A stretch of 62,992 nt of DNA, taken from positions 1-62,992 of the forward strand of contig NZ_AOPZ01000217.1 in NCBI RefSeq assembly GCF_000414115.1, written 5' to 3'. The translations under genes were made by a program, and so were the position numbers. The notes below the pieces were generated by a model. It ran no database searches. It saw only the letters and a list, made by a program, of their open reading frames with translations, and had not been told where the DNA came from. The DNA comes from Streptomyces aurantiacus JA 4570 (lineage in GTDB: Bacteria; Actinomycetota; Actinomycetes; Streptomycetales; Streptomycetaceae). Positions within the stretch are counted from its first letter, which is position 1; each line of letters opens with the position of its first letter. Shown piece by piece: positions 44,143 to 51,572 of the stretch.

Positions 44143-44579
44143 ATGAGCAAGTGGCGTGTTTTCTGGGCCCCCAAGCCAGCGCCGATCACGCCACCGCGCG
44201 TATCTGTTCTGGTGGGATGGATGGACCTGGCGGAGCGCGAAGCGTTCACCGGAATCCGGCCGGGTGATCCGATTCTGCTGGCGCCGGACTACCGCATCGA
44301 CGAACTCCTCGGCCTGTACACGCGCAGCAGTCCGTTCCGCGGATACACGAAAGAGACGAAGCGGAGCTACATCACGGACATCTGCCTGTTCCTCAACTTC
44401 CTGTGGCAGCGCGGAAAGGTCTGGACGCAGGCAGCGGAGTCGGAGGTCGACGACTTCCAGTTCTGGCGCCAGTTGTCGAACTGCTTCAGTTTTCCGATGG
44501 CCCGCTCCACTGAGCATGTCTGGGCAGGATACGAGCATCACCTGACCGTTTTTCAGAGGGGGCCATCACGTCACCGGGT
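44143..44579 (+). pseudogene. Site-specific (tyrosine) integrase, N-terminal fragment
   Basis: ATG 44143 opens MSKWRVFWAPKPAPITPPRV. The core YTRSSPFRGYTKETKRSYIT-DICLFLNFLW is the SAM-like N-terminal DNA-binding domain of actinomycete phage-type integrases. Homology-like character ends by ~44570, before any catalytic Arg/His/Tyr, and the frame then runs through the oxidoreductase gene on the opposite strand. It is a truncated recombinase from a former integrative element. Confidence 0.75.
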
Positions 44580-44599
44580 CGGCGCCAGCGTCGCTCGGG

Positions 44600-45634
44600 T
44601 CAGGGGGCCAGGACGGTCTTGCCGGCCAGCTCTCCGACGGCAGCCGGGGCGCGGACCGCGGCCGGGTCGGCACGCAGCCGCTCGGCCAGGTCTCCACCCT
44701 CGACCTGGGCGGCCAGCTCAGCGATCCGGGCGAACCGGCCGGCGGCACGGGCGTGGACCGTGGCCAGGTCGGCCAGTGGCAGCCGCTGGGCCACCTCGAT
44801 CGCTAGCTCTCCAGCATCGACGCGGGCGACCAGGTTGGCGAGCTGGGTGGCGTCGCTGCGCCCGAACACGTGCACGGTGCGCACCCCGCGCCCGGCATCC
44901 TCCGGGCCGGGAGTGGTGACGCTGACGAAGGCTCCGCCGTCGGCGACCAGGTCCACCAGCTGCGCGTTTTCCTCAGGACCGGCGGGAGCCAGCTGCAGCA
45001 CCACGTCGAAGTGCTGCCCGGCCAGCGCCTGCACAACGGGGGTCACGGCATAGTCGACGATCCGGTCAGCGCCATAGGAGCGGACACGGTCGCGGCTGCG
45101 CGCACCGGCGGTCGCGGTCACGATGGCACCAGCCTGCGCGGCAAGCTGGACGGCGTACCCGCCCACTGCGCTGCCCGCGCCGTTGATCAGGATGCTCTGC
45201 CCAGACTTGAGGTCGGCGTGTTCGAACAGGGCCTGCCATGCCGTCAGCCCGACGAGGGGCAGGGCCGCGGCGTCGGCCAGCTCGACAGTGCGGGGGGCGG
45301 TGGCCAGCACCTCGGCGGATGCGGCGACGTATTCGGCAGCCGCGCCGGGCGCGTCCGCCGGCAGAAGCGCGACCACCGCGTTCCCCACGCTCCAGTCGGA
45401 CACCCCCTCGCCGACCGCGGTAATGACTCCGGCCAGGTCGAGGCCGGGAATGTGCGGGAAAGCCAGCGGGAGCATGTCCTGTCGCAATCCCGCGCGGAGT
45501 CCGGAGTCCGCGTCGTTGTACGAGGTGCCGGCCACCTGCACCACTACTTGGCCCACGCCTGGCACCGGCCGGTCTGCCTCCTCGTAGACGAGGACATCGC
45601 TGCCGCCGTAGGAGTGGTAACGCACTGCCATCAT
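44600..45634 (-). CDS. NADP-dependent quinone oxidoreductase-like alcohol dehydrogenase
   Basis: A 344-residue zinc-independent medium-chain dehydrogenase. The GroES-like domain has PHIPGLDLAGVITAVGEGV; the NADPH site is SILINGAGSAVGGYAVQLAA (~155-174), a GxGxxG variant (GAGSAVG), followed by GARSRDRVRSYGADRIVDYA. It reduces quinones or enones with NADPH. ATG 45634 has GAGGAG six bases upstream. It ends against the integrase fragment and precedes the sigma-factor gene in the same direction, with about 77 bp between them. Confidence 0.9.
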   Translation of the reverse strand: MMAVRYHSYGGSDVLVYEEADRPVPGVGQVVVQVAGTSYNDADSGLRAGLRQDMLPLAFPHIPGLDLAGVITAVGEGVSDWSVGNAVVALLPADAPGAAAEYVAASAEVLATAPRTVELADAAALPLVGLTAWQALFEHADLKSGQSILINGAGSAVGGYAVQLAAQAGAIVTATAGARSRDRVRSYGADRIVDYAVTPVVQALAGQHFDVVLQLAPAGPEENAQLVDLVADGGAFVSVTTPGPEDAGRGVRTVHVFGRSDATQLANLVARVDAGELAIEVAQRLPLADLATVHARAAGRFARIAELAAQVEGGDLAERLRADPAAVRAPAAVGELAGKTVLAP

Positions 45635-45711
45635 GTTTTCTCCTCTTCGCTCGCTTGTATGGCTCATCTGCGTCGGAAGGATTGACGTCCGCGGACGGGG
45701 ACCGTTGGTGT

Positions 45712-46608
45712 TCAGCGCAGGGTGAGCGGGGTCGCGGATGTGAGGTGGGACAGTTTCTCGGGGTTGCGGACGTAGTAGAGGCCAGTGATGCGGGCGTCCT
45801 GGACACTGAGCGCCATGACGCCGTCGAGCTCGCCGTCCATGCGGACGAGGAGTGCCGGGTTGCCGTTGATCGCGGTCGGTTCGGTGGTGATCGTGGCTTC
45901 GACTTTGCCGATGCCGCCGGCGAACATCCGGGCTACCCGATCGGCGCCAGTTACCGGCCGCAGCGCGGCGTGTTTGATGCCGCCGCCGTCGCTCATCAGG
46001 ACGACCTCAGGGGCGAGGACCTCAAGGAGGGCGTGCGAGTCCCCGGTTTCGACCGCGCGGTGGAACGATTCCAGGACCGCCTGGCTCTCGTTCGAGGAGA
46101 CCACCCGGCGGGGGCGGCGGGCTTCGACATGCTGGCGGGCGCGGTGGGCGATCTGGCGGACGGCCGCGGGGCTCTTGTCGACGGCCTCGGCGATCTCGTC
46201 ATAGCTGATGTCGAAGGCTTCGCGCAGCACGAAGACGGCACGCTCGGTCGGTGACAGTGTCTCGAGGACGAGCATGAGCGCCATCGACACGCTCTCGGCG
46301 AGCTCGGTGTCCTGGGCCACGTCCGGCGTGGTGAGCAGCGGCTCGGGCAGCCAGGAGCCGACGTACGCCTCCCGCTGGCGCTTGATGGTGCGCAGCCGGT
46401 TGAGCGCCTGGCGGGTGGTGATCCGGACGAGGAAGGCGCGCTGGTCGCGTACTTGGCCCTGGTCGGCCTTGATCCATTGCAGCCAGGTCTCCTGGAGGAC
46501 GTCCTCGGAGTCGGCCGCCGATCCGAGTACCTCGTAGGCGACGGTGAACAGCAGGTTGCGGTGGGCGAGGAATGCCTCGGTCGCCGGGTCGGTGGCGTCG
46601 TCGCCCAT
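45712..46608 (-). CDS. ECF sigma factor with SnoaL-like C-terminus (ECF41/SigJ type)
   Basis: A 298-residue sigma factor. Region 2 starts ATEAFLAHRNLLFTVAYEVL and includes DVLQETWLQW; region 4 is YDEIAEAVDKSPAAVRQIAH (~140-160). The C-terminal ~110 residues form a SnoaL-like fold (ESFHRAVETGDSHALLEVLA, VVLMSDGGG). In ECF41 factors this extension replaces a separate anti-sigma by regulating the sigma itself. ATG 46608 fits the family start; a GTG at 46674 with GGGGAGG eight bases upstream is a credible alternative adding 22 residues. It lies just downstream of the oxidoreductase gene, the type of neighbour such factors usually control. Confidence 0.9.
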   Translation of the reverse strand: MGDDATDPATEAFLAHRNLLFTVAYEVLGSAADSEDVLQETWLQWIKADQGQVRDQRAFLVRITTRQALNRLRTIKRQREAYVGSWLPEPLLTTPDVAQDTELAESVSMALMLVLETLSPTERAVFVLREAFDISYDEIAEAVDKSPAAVRQIAHRARQHVEARRPRRVVSSNESQAVLESFHRAVETGDSHALLEVLAPEVVLMSDGGGIKHAALRPVTGADRVARMFAGGIGKVEATITTEPTAINGNPALLVRMDGELDGVMALSVQDARITGLYYVRNPEKLSHLTSATPLTLR

Positions 46609-46701
46609 CTCTCGTCCCGTTTCCTCGTCCTGCGCGGTCGGGCGTGGCGGCCGACCGCGTTCGCGTATGTCCACAGCAAGATCCTCCCCAGCACCCACCG
46701 G

Positions 46702-47388
46702 TCAGGCTGCCCGGTCGGCGGCCGCCGGTGTCCCGGCGCGGTGGGCGCGCAGCATCTGCTTGCGCTTGGCGACACCGCCCGGCATGCGGTGCAGGCTGAA
46801 CGAACCGGGCTTGTGCGCCTCCCCGGCCAGGTGCTTGGGGATGCCCGTGCAGACCATTTCCTTGATCCGGGCGCCCAAGCCATCGTCGATGTACAGCCGC
46901 ACCGCGACGTCGGACCTGTTGGCGAACTGGTAGATGCCCGCGCTTCGCCCCAGGCTGATGCACTGGGCGTACATCGACCGGTGGAGGCTCTCCGGCTGCT
47001 CACCCGCGAGCCGGCTAAGCACCGTGTCGGCGGCCCGCGCGGCCAGCGGCGTCGCAGTGAGGCAGCTCATCCGCGGCGGCAGGCCGGACGGTGCCGCCGA
47101 GTCCCCGACCGCGATGATGCGCGCGTCGTCCACACTCGTCAGCGTCTCGTCGGTGAGCAGGCGGCCCACGGTGTCGGTGCTCAGCACACAGTCGGCTAGG
47201 ACGTCCTCGTACGCGACGACCGCGTCGTCGGACCCGCCCACCAACTGGTGCAGGCGGACCCGGTGGACAAGATCCGGGCGCGGGTTGATCAGCGTCACCG
47301 TCACGTCGTCGCGCTGCGTCAGCCGGTTCGCGGCCATCACGCCCGCGTATCCGCCACCGATCACGAGCACATGCGTGTTCCCAGTCAT
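46702..47388 (-). CDS. NDH-2-like FAD oxidoreductase with internal deletion
   Basis: A 228-residue protein. The N-terminus keeps the FAD-binding Rossmann motif VLVIGGGYAGVMAANRLTQR, and the C-terminus keeps TVGRLLTDETLTSVDDARII, AVGDSAAPSGLPPRM and KPGSFSLHR. Full-length relatives are about 390 residues. Here VAYEDVLADC runs directly into VLSTDTVGRLL, so the NAD(P)H-binding middle (about 160 residues) is missing in frame. The protein would probably not complete a hydride-transfer cycle and may be a relic. GAAGGAGG precedes ATG 47388. It is cotranscribed with the ECF41-type sigma gene (93 bp apart). Confidence 0.75.
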   Translation of the reverse strand: MTGNTHVLVIGGGYAGVMAANRLTQRDDVTVTLINPRPDLVHRVRLHQLVGGSDDAVVAYEDVLADCVLSTDTVGRLLTDETLTSVDDARIIAVGDSAAPSGLPPRMSCLTATPLAARAADTVLSRLAGEQPESLHRSMYAQCISLGRSAGIYQFANRSDVAVRLYIDDGLGARIKEMVCTGIPKHLAGEAHKPGSFSLHRMPGGVAKRKQMLRAHRAGTPAAADRAA

Positions 47389-47522
47389 GGCGCCTCCTTC
47401 GGTTCCAGGTGTTCGGCCTTAAGTCACCGCATAGCCGGCCTCTGTGACAGGTTGTGAAGCAGATCACTTCGCTGAGGCGGTCGGAGCTGTGACCGCAGTG
47501 GCTCAACAGGGTGGGTCAGGCC

Positions 47523-47672
47523 GTGGTTTCGAGAGCGGCAGGCGACTCGGCCTGTTCTCTCGCCCAACTCGCGGCCGTCAACAACGCCATCAGCCACGGC
47601 GGCTATGCCCTGGTCGCGATCGCCCTGGAGCAGCGCCTGGCCGAAGGCGGCCGTGACAGCGTCGACACCTAG
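47523..47672 (+). pseudogene. Relic of an unidentified gene
   Basis: A GTG at 47523 opens a short frame reading LAQLAAVNNAISHGGYALVA, then IALEQRLAEGGRDSVDT and TAG. The codons after the stop continue in the same frame as KLERLALA and a second stop, which suggests a C-terminal gene fragment with a nonsense change. The rest of the 47389-47881 interval shows no gene. Confidence 0.4.
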
Positions 47673-47881
47673 AAGCTGGAAAGACTCGCCCTCGCCTGAC
47701 CACGGGCGGCTGCGGTCAATCCGTCCGCTCCGGGCTCAGGTGGTCGCGGTGTAACGGCCGGTGGCTCTGTCGGGGGTGCCAGTGGCGACGATGGTTCCGC
47801 CTACGACGCCGCAGCCCCGTCCCCATGTCGATGACCTGGTCGGCGTTGGCGACTCTCCCACCCCAGCCAGCAACATCAGTC

Positions 47882-48322
47882 TCAGGACGGAACGACGGCA
47901 TAACTGAGGTCCTGGACCTTGAGCGAGGCGGGCCTCAAACGCAGCCACATCGTGCCTCGTTGATCCGGATTGTCATACAGATAGCCCGCGAACCGCGCAT
48001 CCCAGAGAGCCTCATCCACCCCCAGATAGCGGACCAGCTTGCGTCGCCCTCTCGGCACGTCGAACGGCACGAGCTCAGCCCGCCCCCTCGCGATCGCCTG
48101 CCGGACACGTCCCGTCACGAGATCGCATTCATCCACCACGAGCGCGACCTTCGGATCGTTCTTCACCCGGTCGAACAACCGGGTCCACGGACCCGTCAGC
48201 ACCCAGAATGCACCGTCCTCCCACAAGAACCAGACCGGGCGCACGGTGGGCCCATTGGTGGCTAGGCGAGCGGTGAGCGGCTGCTGCAGGAACGTGTCCA
48301 CATCGAAGCTACGAGATGTCAC
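47882..48322 (-). CDS. Pyridoxamine 5'-phosphate oxidase-like FMN/F420-binding protein
   Basis: A 146-residue split-barrel protein: TFLQQPLTARLATNGPTVRP, VWFLWEDGAFWVLTG, NDPKVALVVDECD and GRAELVPFD follow the PPOX fold. Such small proteins bind FMN or F420 and usually reduce small molecules; the exact cofactor cannot be read from the sequence. GTG 48322 is the start; the ribosome site is weak. It is transcribed towards the gene-free stretch after the NDH-2-like gene. Confidence 0.85.
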   Translation of the reverse strand: MTSRSFDVDTFLQQPLTARLATNGPTVRPVWFLWEDGAFWVLTGPWTRLFDRVKNDPKVALVVDECDLVTGRVRQAIARGRAELVPFDVPRGRRKLVRYLGVDEALWDARFAGYLYDNPDQRGTMWLRLRPASLKVQDLSYAVVPS

Positions 48323-48435
48323 ATCGCCAATCTTGTGGTGCCATGCGTCTCTTGCCTACCGACCTCCGGCCTAGGACCACAGCAGCACGGCGGGGACGTG
48401 ACACGGCCTGACGCAGCGGAGAGGCGGGGAATTAC

Positions 48436-48870
48436 GTGAGGTTAGCCTGGGGAGAATCAGGCTCATCGACACAAGGCAAGGATTCGTTATTGGGCATCCA
48501 CAATAGCGGCCAATATCCCGTTTGCCGTGTGCCCACGAGCGCGGTCTGCTTCAACACGCCGAACTTGACAGGGAACAAAGCCGGGGGGACGACGCACCGG
48601 CCCGCCACGCGGGTGATCTGCCTGGATGCCGCCGAGCGCCTGCTTCTTCTCCACTGGCGTGATCCGTTTGACGGGGCATTGCTCTGGGAGCCGCACGGTG
48701 GAGGTATCGAACCGGGCGAGACACCGCTGATGGCGGCCCGGCGGGAGCTCGCGGAGGAGACCGGCCTGGACCCCGCTGCGGTCCGTGACCGGTCTGTGCC
48801 AGTCGAACGTGACGTGCAGCTCGACCCTGTTCTTCTCCGCCCAGCGCCAGATCGCACCTATGGCTGGTAG
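48436..48870 (+). CDS. NUDIX hydrolase, probably C-terminally truncated
   Basis: A complete Nudix box is visible: GGGIEPGETPLMAARRELAE-ETGLD, with the REx2EE metal-binding Glu residues. Upstream, RPATRVICLDAAERLLLLHW and LLWEPHGGG match the family. The 144-residue chain ends abruptly after SVPVERDVQLDPVLLRPAPD, losing the last strand and helix usual for the fold, and abuts the convergent MepB gene. The first ~45 residues have poor coding character, so the true start may be internal. It would cleave nucleoside diphosphate-linked substrates if active. Confidence 0.7.
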   Translation: MRLAWGESGSSTQGKDSLLGIHNSGQYPVCRVPTSAVCFNTPNLTGNKAGGTTHRPATRVICLDAAERLLLLHWRDPFDGALLWEPHGGGIEPGETPLMAARRELAEETGLDPAAVRDRSVPVERDVQLDPVLLRPAPDRTYGW

Positions 48871-49382
48871 AGGGCGTGGGCGCGCGTCAGGTCGGCAGGG
48901 TCGGCCCGGCCGAGGTTGAAGAAGTGGTTCACCTGCCATGCCTGGGTGCTGCGGGCCTGCCGGTTGGTCGTGGTCACCCACGGCGGATAGACGCGGAATC
49001 CGCGCTTTCCGCCGGAGCCGTTGCGGGACACGATGTCGCGCCCGCACAACACCTCGCGCGGGAACACGAACTGTCCGAAGCCGTCGTCGTCGCGGCTGCT
49101 GATGACGAAGAGGTCCACCCCGTCGTCGGCGTCGAAGGGCCGGATCGGCCCCTCCTCGGACCGCTGCCACACGGTGACGAACTGTCCCGCCTTCGTCGGG
49201 GTGGTTTTGGCCACGCGGAACCGAACCGAGTGGCCATCGAGCGTGAACCCGCAAGCCGCGTACTCGGCGCTCTCCGGTTCAGGCGCCGGCAGCGAGCAGG
49301 CGAAACCGGCCGGGTCGTACACCAACGCCTTCGCCGCCAGCAGGTCACCGTGAAGCCCCGTCCACGGCTGATTCGTCACCAT
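48858..49382 (-). CDS. MepB family protein
   Basis: A 174-residue protein: SAEYAACGFTLDGHSVRFRV, AKTTPTKAGQFVTVWQRSEE, GPIRPFDADDGVDLFVISS, GQFVFPREVLCGRDIVSRNG and GKRGFRVYPPW. This matches the MepB family, first named from the staphylococcal mepRAB multidrug-efflux locus, whose biochemical function is unknown. No MepA-type pump or MepR regulator is nearby. The start codon at 49382 fits the family. It converges with and overlaps the end of the NUDIX gene by 13 bp. Confidence 0.88.
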   Translation of the reverse strand: MVTNQPWTGLHGDLLAAKALVYDPAGFACSLPAPEPESAEYAACGFTLDGHSVRFRVAKTTPTKAGQFVTVWQRSEEGPIRPFDADDGVDLFVISSRDDDGFGQFVFPREVLCGRDIVSRNGSGGKRGFRVYPPWVTTTNRQARSTQAWQVNHFFNLGRADPADLTRAHALYQP

Positions 49383-49436
49383 GCCGTCATCCTGCCAGCA
49401 CGCCCATGCGCACCGCTTTGGCCCCTCGAGTGCGCG

Positions 49437-49538
49437 TGGACGGCAAGATCCTCGGGCTGGCGTACAGCCTCAGTGACCTCTCTGAAGCCCTCGGTCACAG
49501 TCACGCGGCGAAGATCGCCGACGGGATCAGACGGTGAG
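49437..49538 (+). pseudogene. Short C-terminal relic
   Basis: A short frame VDGKILGLAYSLSDLSEALG then HSHAAKIADGIRR with a stop has helical, DNA-binding-like character but no proper start or ribosome site. It overlaps the end of the divergent-strand oxidoreductase gene by 12 bp. Probably the tail of a lost gene. Confidence 0.3.
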
Positions 49539-50465
49539 CACGAGCTTGCCCTGGAGGTGACCGCCGTCGAGCAGCCGGTGCGCGTCGGCGACGCGCTCGA
49601 ACGGGAACGTCTCCTGCACGTGGACCCGGAGCCTGCCCTGTTCGACGAGTTCGACGAGACCTCGCAGGGCGACCGGATCGGGGTCGACCGCGATGCCGCT
49701 GAAACGCATACCGGCCGCCCCGTACTTGGCGATGAGCTCCGAATCCTCCTCGGCCACCGCCGTCACCAGGTGACCGCCTGGGCGGAGCACTGCGAGCGAC
49801 CGCTCGGCGGTGTCGCCGCCGATCGTGTCGAGCACGACATCGATGTCGCGGACCGCCTCGGTGAAGTCGACCGCCGCGTAGTCGATCACCTCGTCGGCGC
49901 CGAACCCCTCGACGAACTTCTGCTTGCTCCCGCTCGCGGTCGCGATCACGTGCGCGCCGAGCGCCTTCGCGATCTGAATCGCGACGTGGCCGACCCCGCC
50001 ACCACCGCCGTGGACCAGGACCCGGTCGCCCTCCACCACGCCGCCGAGGTCGACGAGGCCCTGCCACGCCGTCAGCCCGACGATCGGCAGCGCCGACGCC
50101 TCGACGTGCGAGAGCGACGCCGGCTTGCGTGCCAGGTGCAGCGCCGGCGCCGACACGACCTCGGCGTACCCGTTCGCCGCCCGCGGGAACAGCGGCATCC
50201 CGAACACCTCGTCACCGGGCCTCAACCGCCACGTCCCCGGCGCCTGTTCGACCACGCCGCTGATGTCCCAGCCGAGGATGAACGGCGGCCGGCCGATCAG
50301 CGGAAACTCGCCGGCGCGCAGGCGCGCCTCCAGCGGGTTCAGCCCGATCGCCTTGACGCGGACGAGAACCTCGGTCGGCAGGGGCCGGGGCTCGGGCGCG
50401 TCCACGATGGTGAGCACCTCGGGACCGCCAAGCGTCTCCTGGGTGATGACGCGCATGACTCGCAT
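49527..50465 (-). CDS. NADP-dependent oxidoreductase (zinc-independent MDR)
   Basis: A 312-residue quinone-oxidoreductase-like enzyme. The N-terminal domain has GRPPFILGWDISGVVEQA, and the NADPH-binding motif is VLVHGGGGGVGHVAIQIAKA, followed by GADEVIDYAAVDF and a C-terminal GGHLQGKLVLTV. It probably reduces quinones or unsaturated carbonyls. ATG 50465 has AGGAG a few bases upstream. It is divergent from an HxlR regulator across 95 bp containing a perfect palindrome, so it is very likely that regulator's target. Confidence 0.92.
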   Translation of the reverse strand: MRVMRVITQETLGGPEVLTIVDAPEPRPLPTEVLVRVKAIGLNPLEARLRAGEFPLIGRPPFILGWDISGVVEQAPGTWRLRPGDEVFGMPLFPRAANGYAEVVSAPALHLARKPASLSHVEASALPIVGLTAWQGLVDLGGVVEGDRVLVHGGGGGVGHVAIQIAKALGAHVIATASGSKQKFVEGFGADEVIDYAAVDFTEAVRDIDVVLDTIGGDTAERSLAVLRPGGHLVTAVAEEDSELIAKYGAAGMRFSGIAVDPDPVALRGLVELVEQGRLRVHVQETFPFERVADAHRLLDGGHLQGKLVLTV

Positions 50466-50529
50466 GACTCTCCTGGCTTTGGAAGGGGAGGGGGAGAGAA
50501 CCCAGGCTATGAATCCGATAGGAACCAGC

Positions 50530-50552
50530 AGGTACCTGCGGCGCAGGTACCT
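50530..50552. promoter_or_regulatory. Operator candidate AGGTACCTGC-GGC-GCAGGTACCT
   Basis: Perfect 10-bp inverted arms (50530-50539, 50543-50552) with a 3-bp centre lie 8 bp before the HxlR start codon and between the divergent genes. Each arm itself contains the palindrome AGGTACCT. It is well placed for autoregulation by the HxlR dimer. Confidence 0.78.
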
Positions 50553-50560
50553 TTGGCGCC

Positions 50561-50941
50561 ATGAGCGGTTACGGCCCCGGTGATCTCTTTCTCGCCGACT
50601 GCCCGGCGCGTCTGGCGGTCGAGCTCATCGCCGACAAGTGGACGGTGGTCGTGCTCGCCGGCCTCAGCAAGGGCCCGGTGCGCCATGGCGAGCTGATCGA
50701 GCTGATCGGCGGCATCTCCCGCAAGATGCTCACCCAGACGCTCCGACGGCTCCAGGCGCACGGACTCATCCGCCGCCACGCCTACGCCGAGGTGCCGCCC
50801 CGCGTCGAGTACGAGCTCACCCCGCTCGGGGCGACGCTGATCGATCCGATCCACGTGCTCACCGAGTGGGCGAGGGCGAACGGCGACGCAGTGCTCGATG
50901 CGCTCGGCGCCGGTCCCGAGCCGGTCGCCCCTGGCGACTGA
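50561..50941 (+). CDS. HxlR family transcriptional regulator
   Basis: A 126-residue winged-helix regulator. The family signature is CPARLAVELIADKWTVVVLA, with the conserved N-terminal Cys (Cys14), then GPVRHGELIELIGGISRKML, TQTLRRLQAHGLIRR and the wing VEYELTPLG. HxlR proteins sense electrophiles or aldehydes, some through that Cys, and usually regulate a divergent oxidoreductase; the gene arrangement here is the same. ATG 50561 starts the protein; the ribosome site is weak and overlaps the operator candidate. Confidence 0.93.
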   Translation: MSGYGPGDLFLADCPARLAVELIADKWTVVVLAGLSKGPVRHGELIELIGGISRKMLTQTLRRLQAHGLIRRHAYAEVPPRVEYELTPLGATLIDPIHVLTEWARANGDAVLDALGAGPEPVAPGD

Positions 50942-51055
50942 GGGAACTTCCCGGTGCGAAGGCCGCCCTCGGCCGCCGGGCCACGGTCATCGCGGACGGC
51001 GGCTGTCGGGAGGCCCCGGGGAGGCGGCTCCCCGCCTCCCCGGCTCGGAGCATGC

Positions 51056-51490
51056 TCAGTCGATACAGAATTCGTTGCCCTCGATGTCCAGCATCGGGAT
51101 GCACGACTCGTTTTCCTCATCGGCATACAGCGTTTGCACATGGGTGGCGCCGAGCGCGACCAGTCGAGCGCACTCGGCTTCGAGAGCGGCCAGGCGCTCG
51201 TCGCCCACGAGCCCGGTGCCCACCCGGACGTCGAGGTGCACCCGATTCTTGACGATCTTGCCTTCGGGGACGCGCTGGAAGTACAGGCGCGGGCCCACGC
51301 CTGAGGGGTCACTGCAGGCGAACCATGAATCCTGCTGCTCAGGAGGCAGGGTGCGGTTGAAATCGTCCCAGGTGGTGAACCCCTCCGGTGGCGGCGGTGC
51401 GACGTACCCCAATACCTCGCACCAGAAACGAGCGAGACGCTCAGGCTCTGCGCAGTCAAAGGTGACTTGGAACTTCTTGATCGCTGACAT
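51056..51490 (-). CDS. VOC family protein (glyoxalase-like)
   Basis: A 144-residue protein starting MSAIKKFQVTFDCAEPERLA, with FWCEVLGYVAPPPPEG, RLYFQRVPEGKIVKNRVHLD (central His) and IPMLDIEGNEFCID at the end with the acidic ligand. It belongs to the same subgroup as the passenger VOC protein at 42617-43072 but is clearly different in sequence and lies in ordinary chromosomal context. Substrate unknown. It ends just after the HxlR gene and is divergent from the STAND gene by 82 bp. Confidence 0.9.
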   Translation of the reverse strand: MSAIKKFQVTFDCAEPERLARFWCEVLGYVAPPPPEGFTTWDDFNRTLPPEQQDSWFACSDPSGVGPRLYFQRVPEGKIVKNRVHLDVRVGTGLVGDERLAALEAECARLVALGATHVQTLYADEENESCIPMLDIEGNEFCID

Positions 51491-51572
51491 CGGGGCACCG
51501 TACCTGAGACTGCCTTCACCTCGCGTGAGAGCTGTTCCTGAAGAGGTAGCCTCCTCCGCCAGGGGGTGAGCA

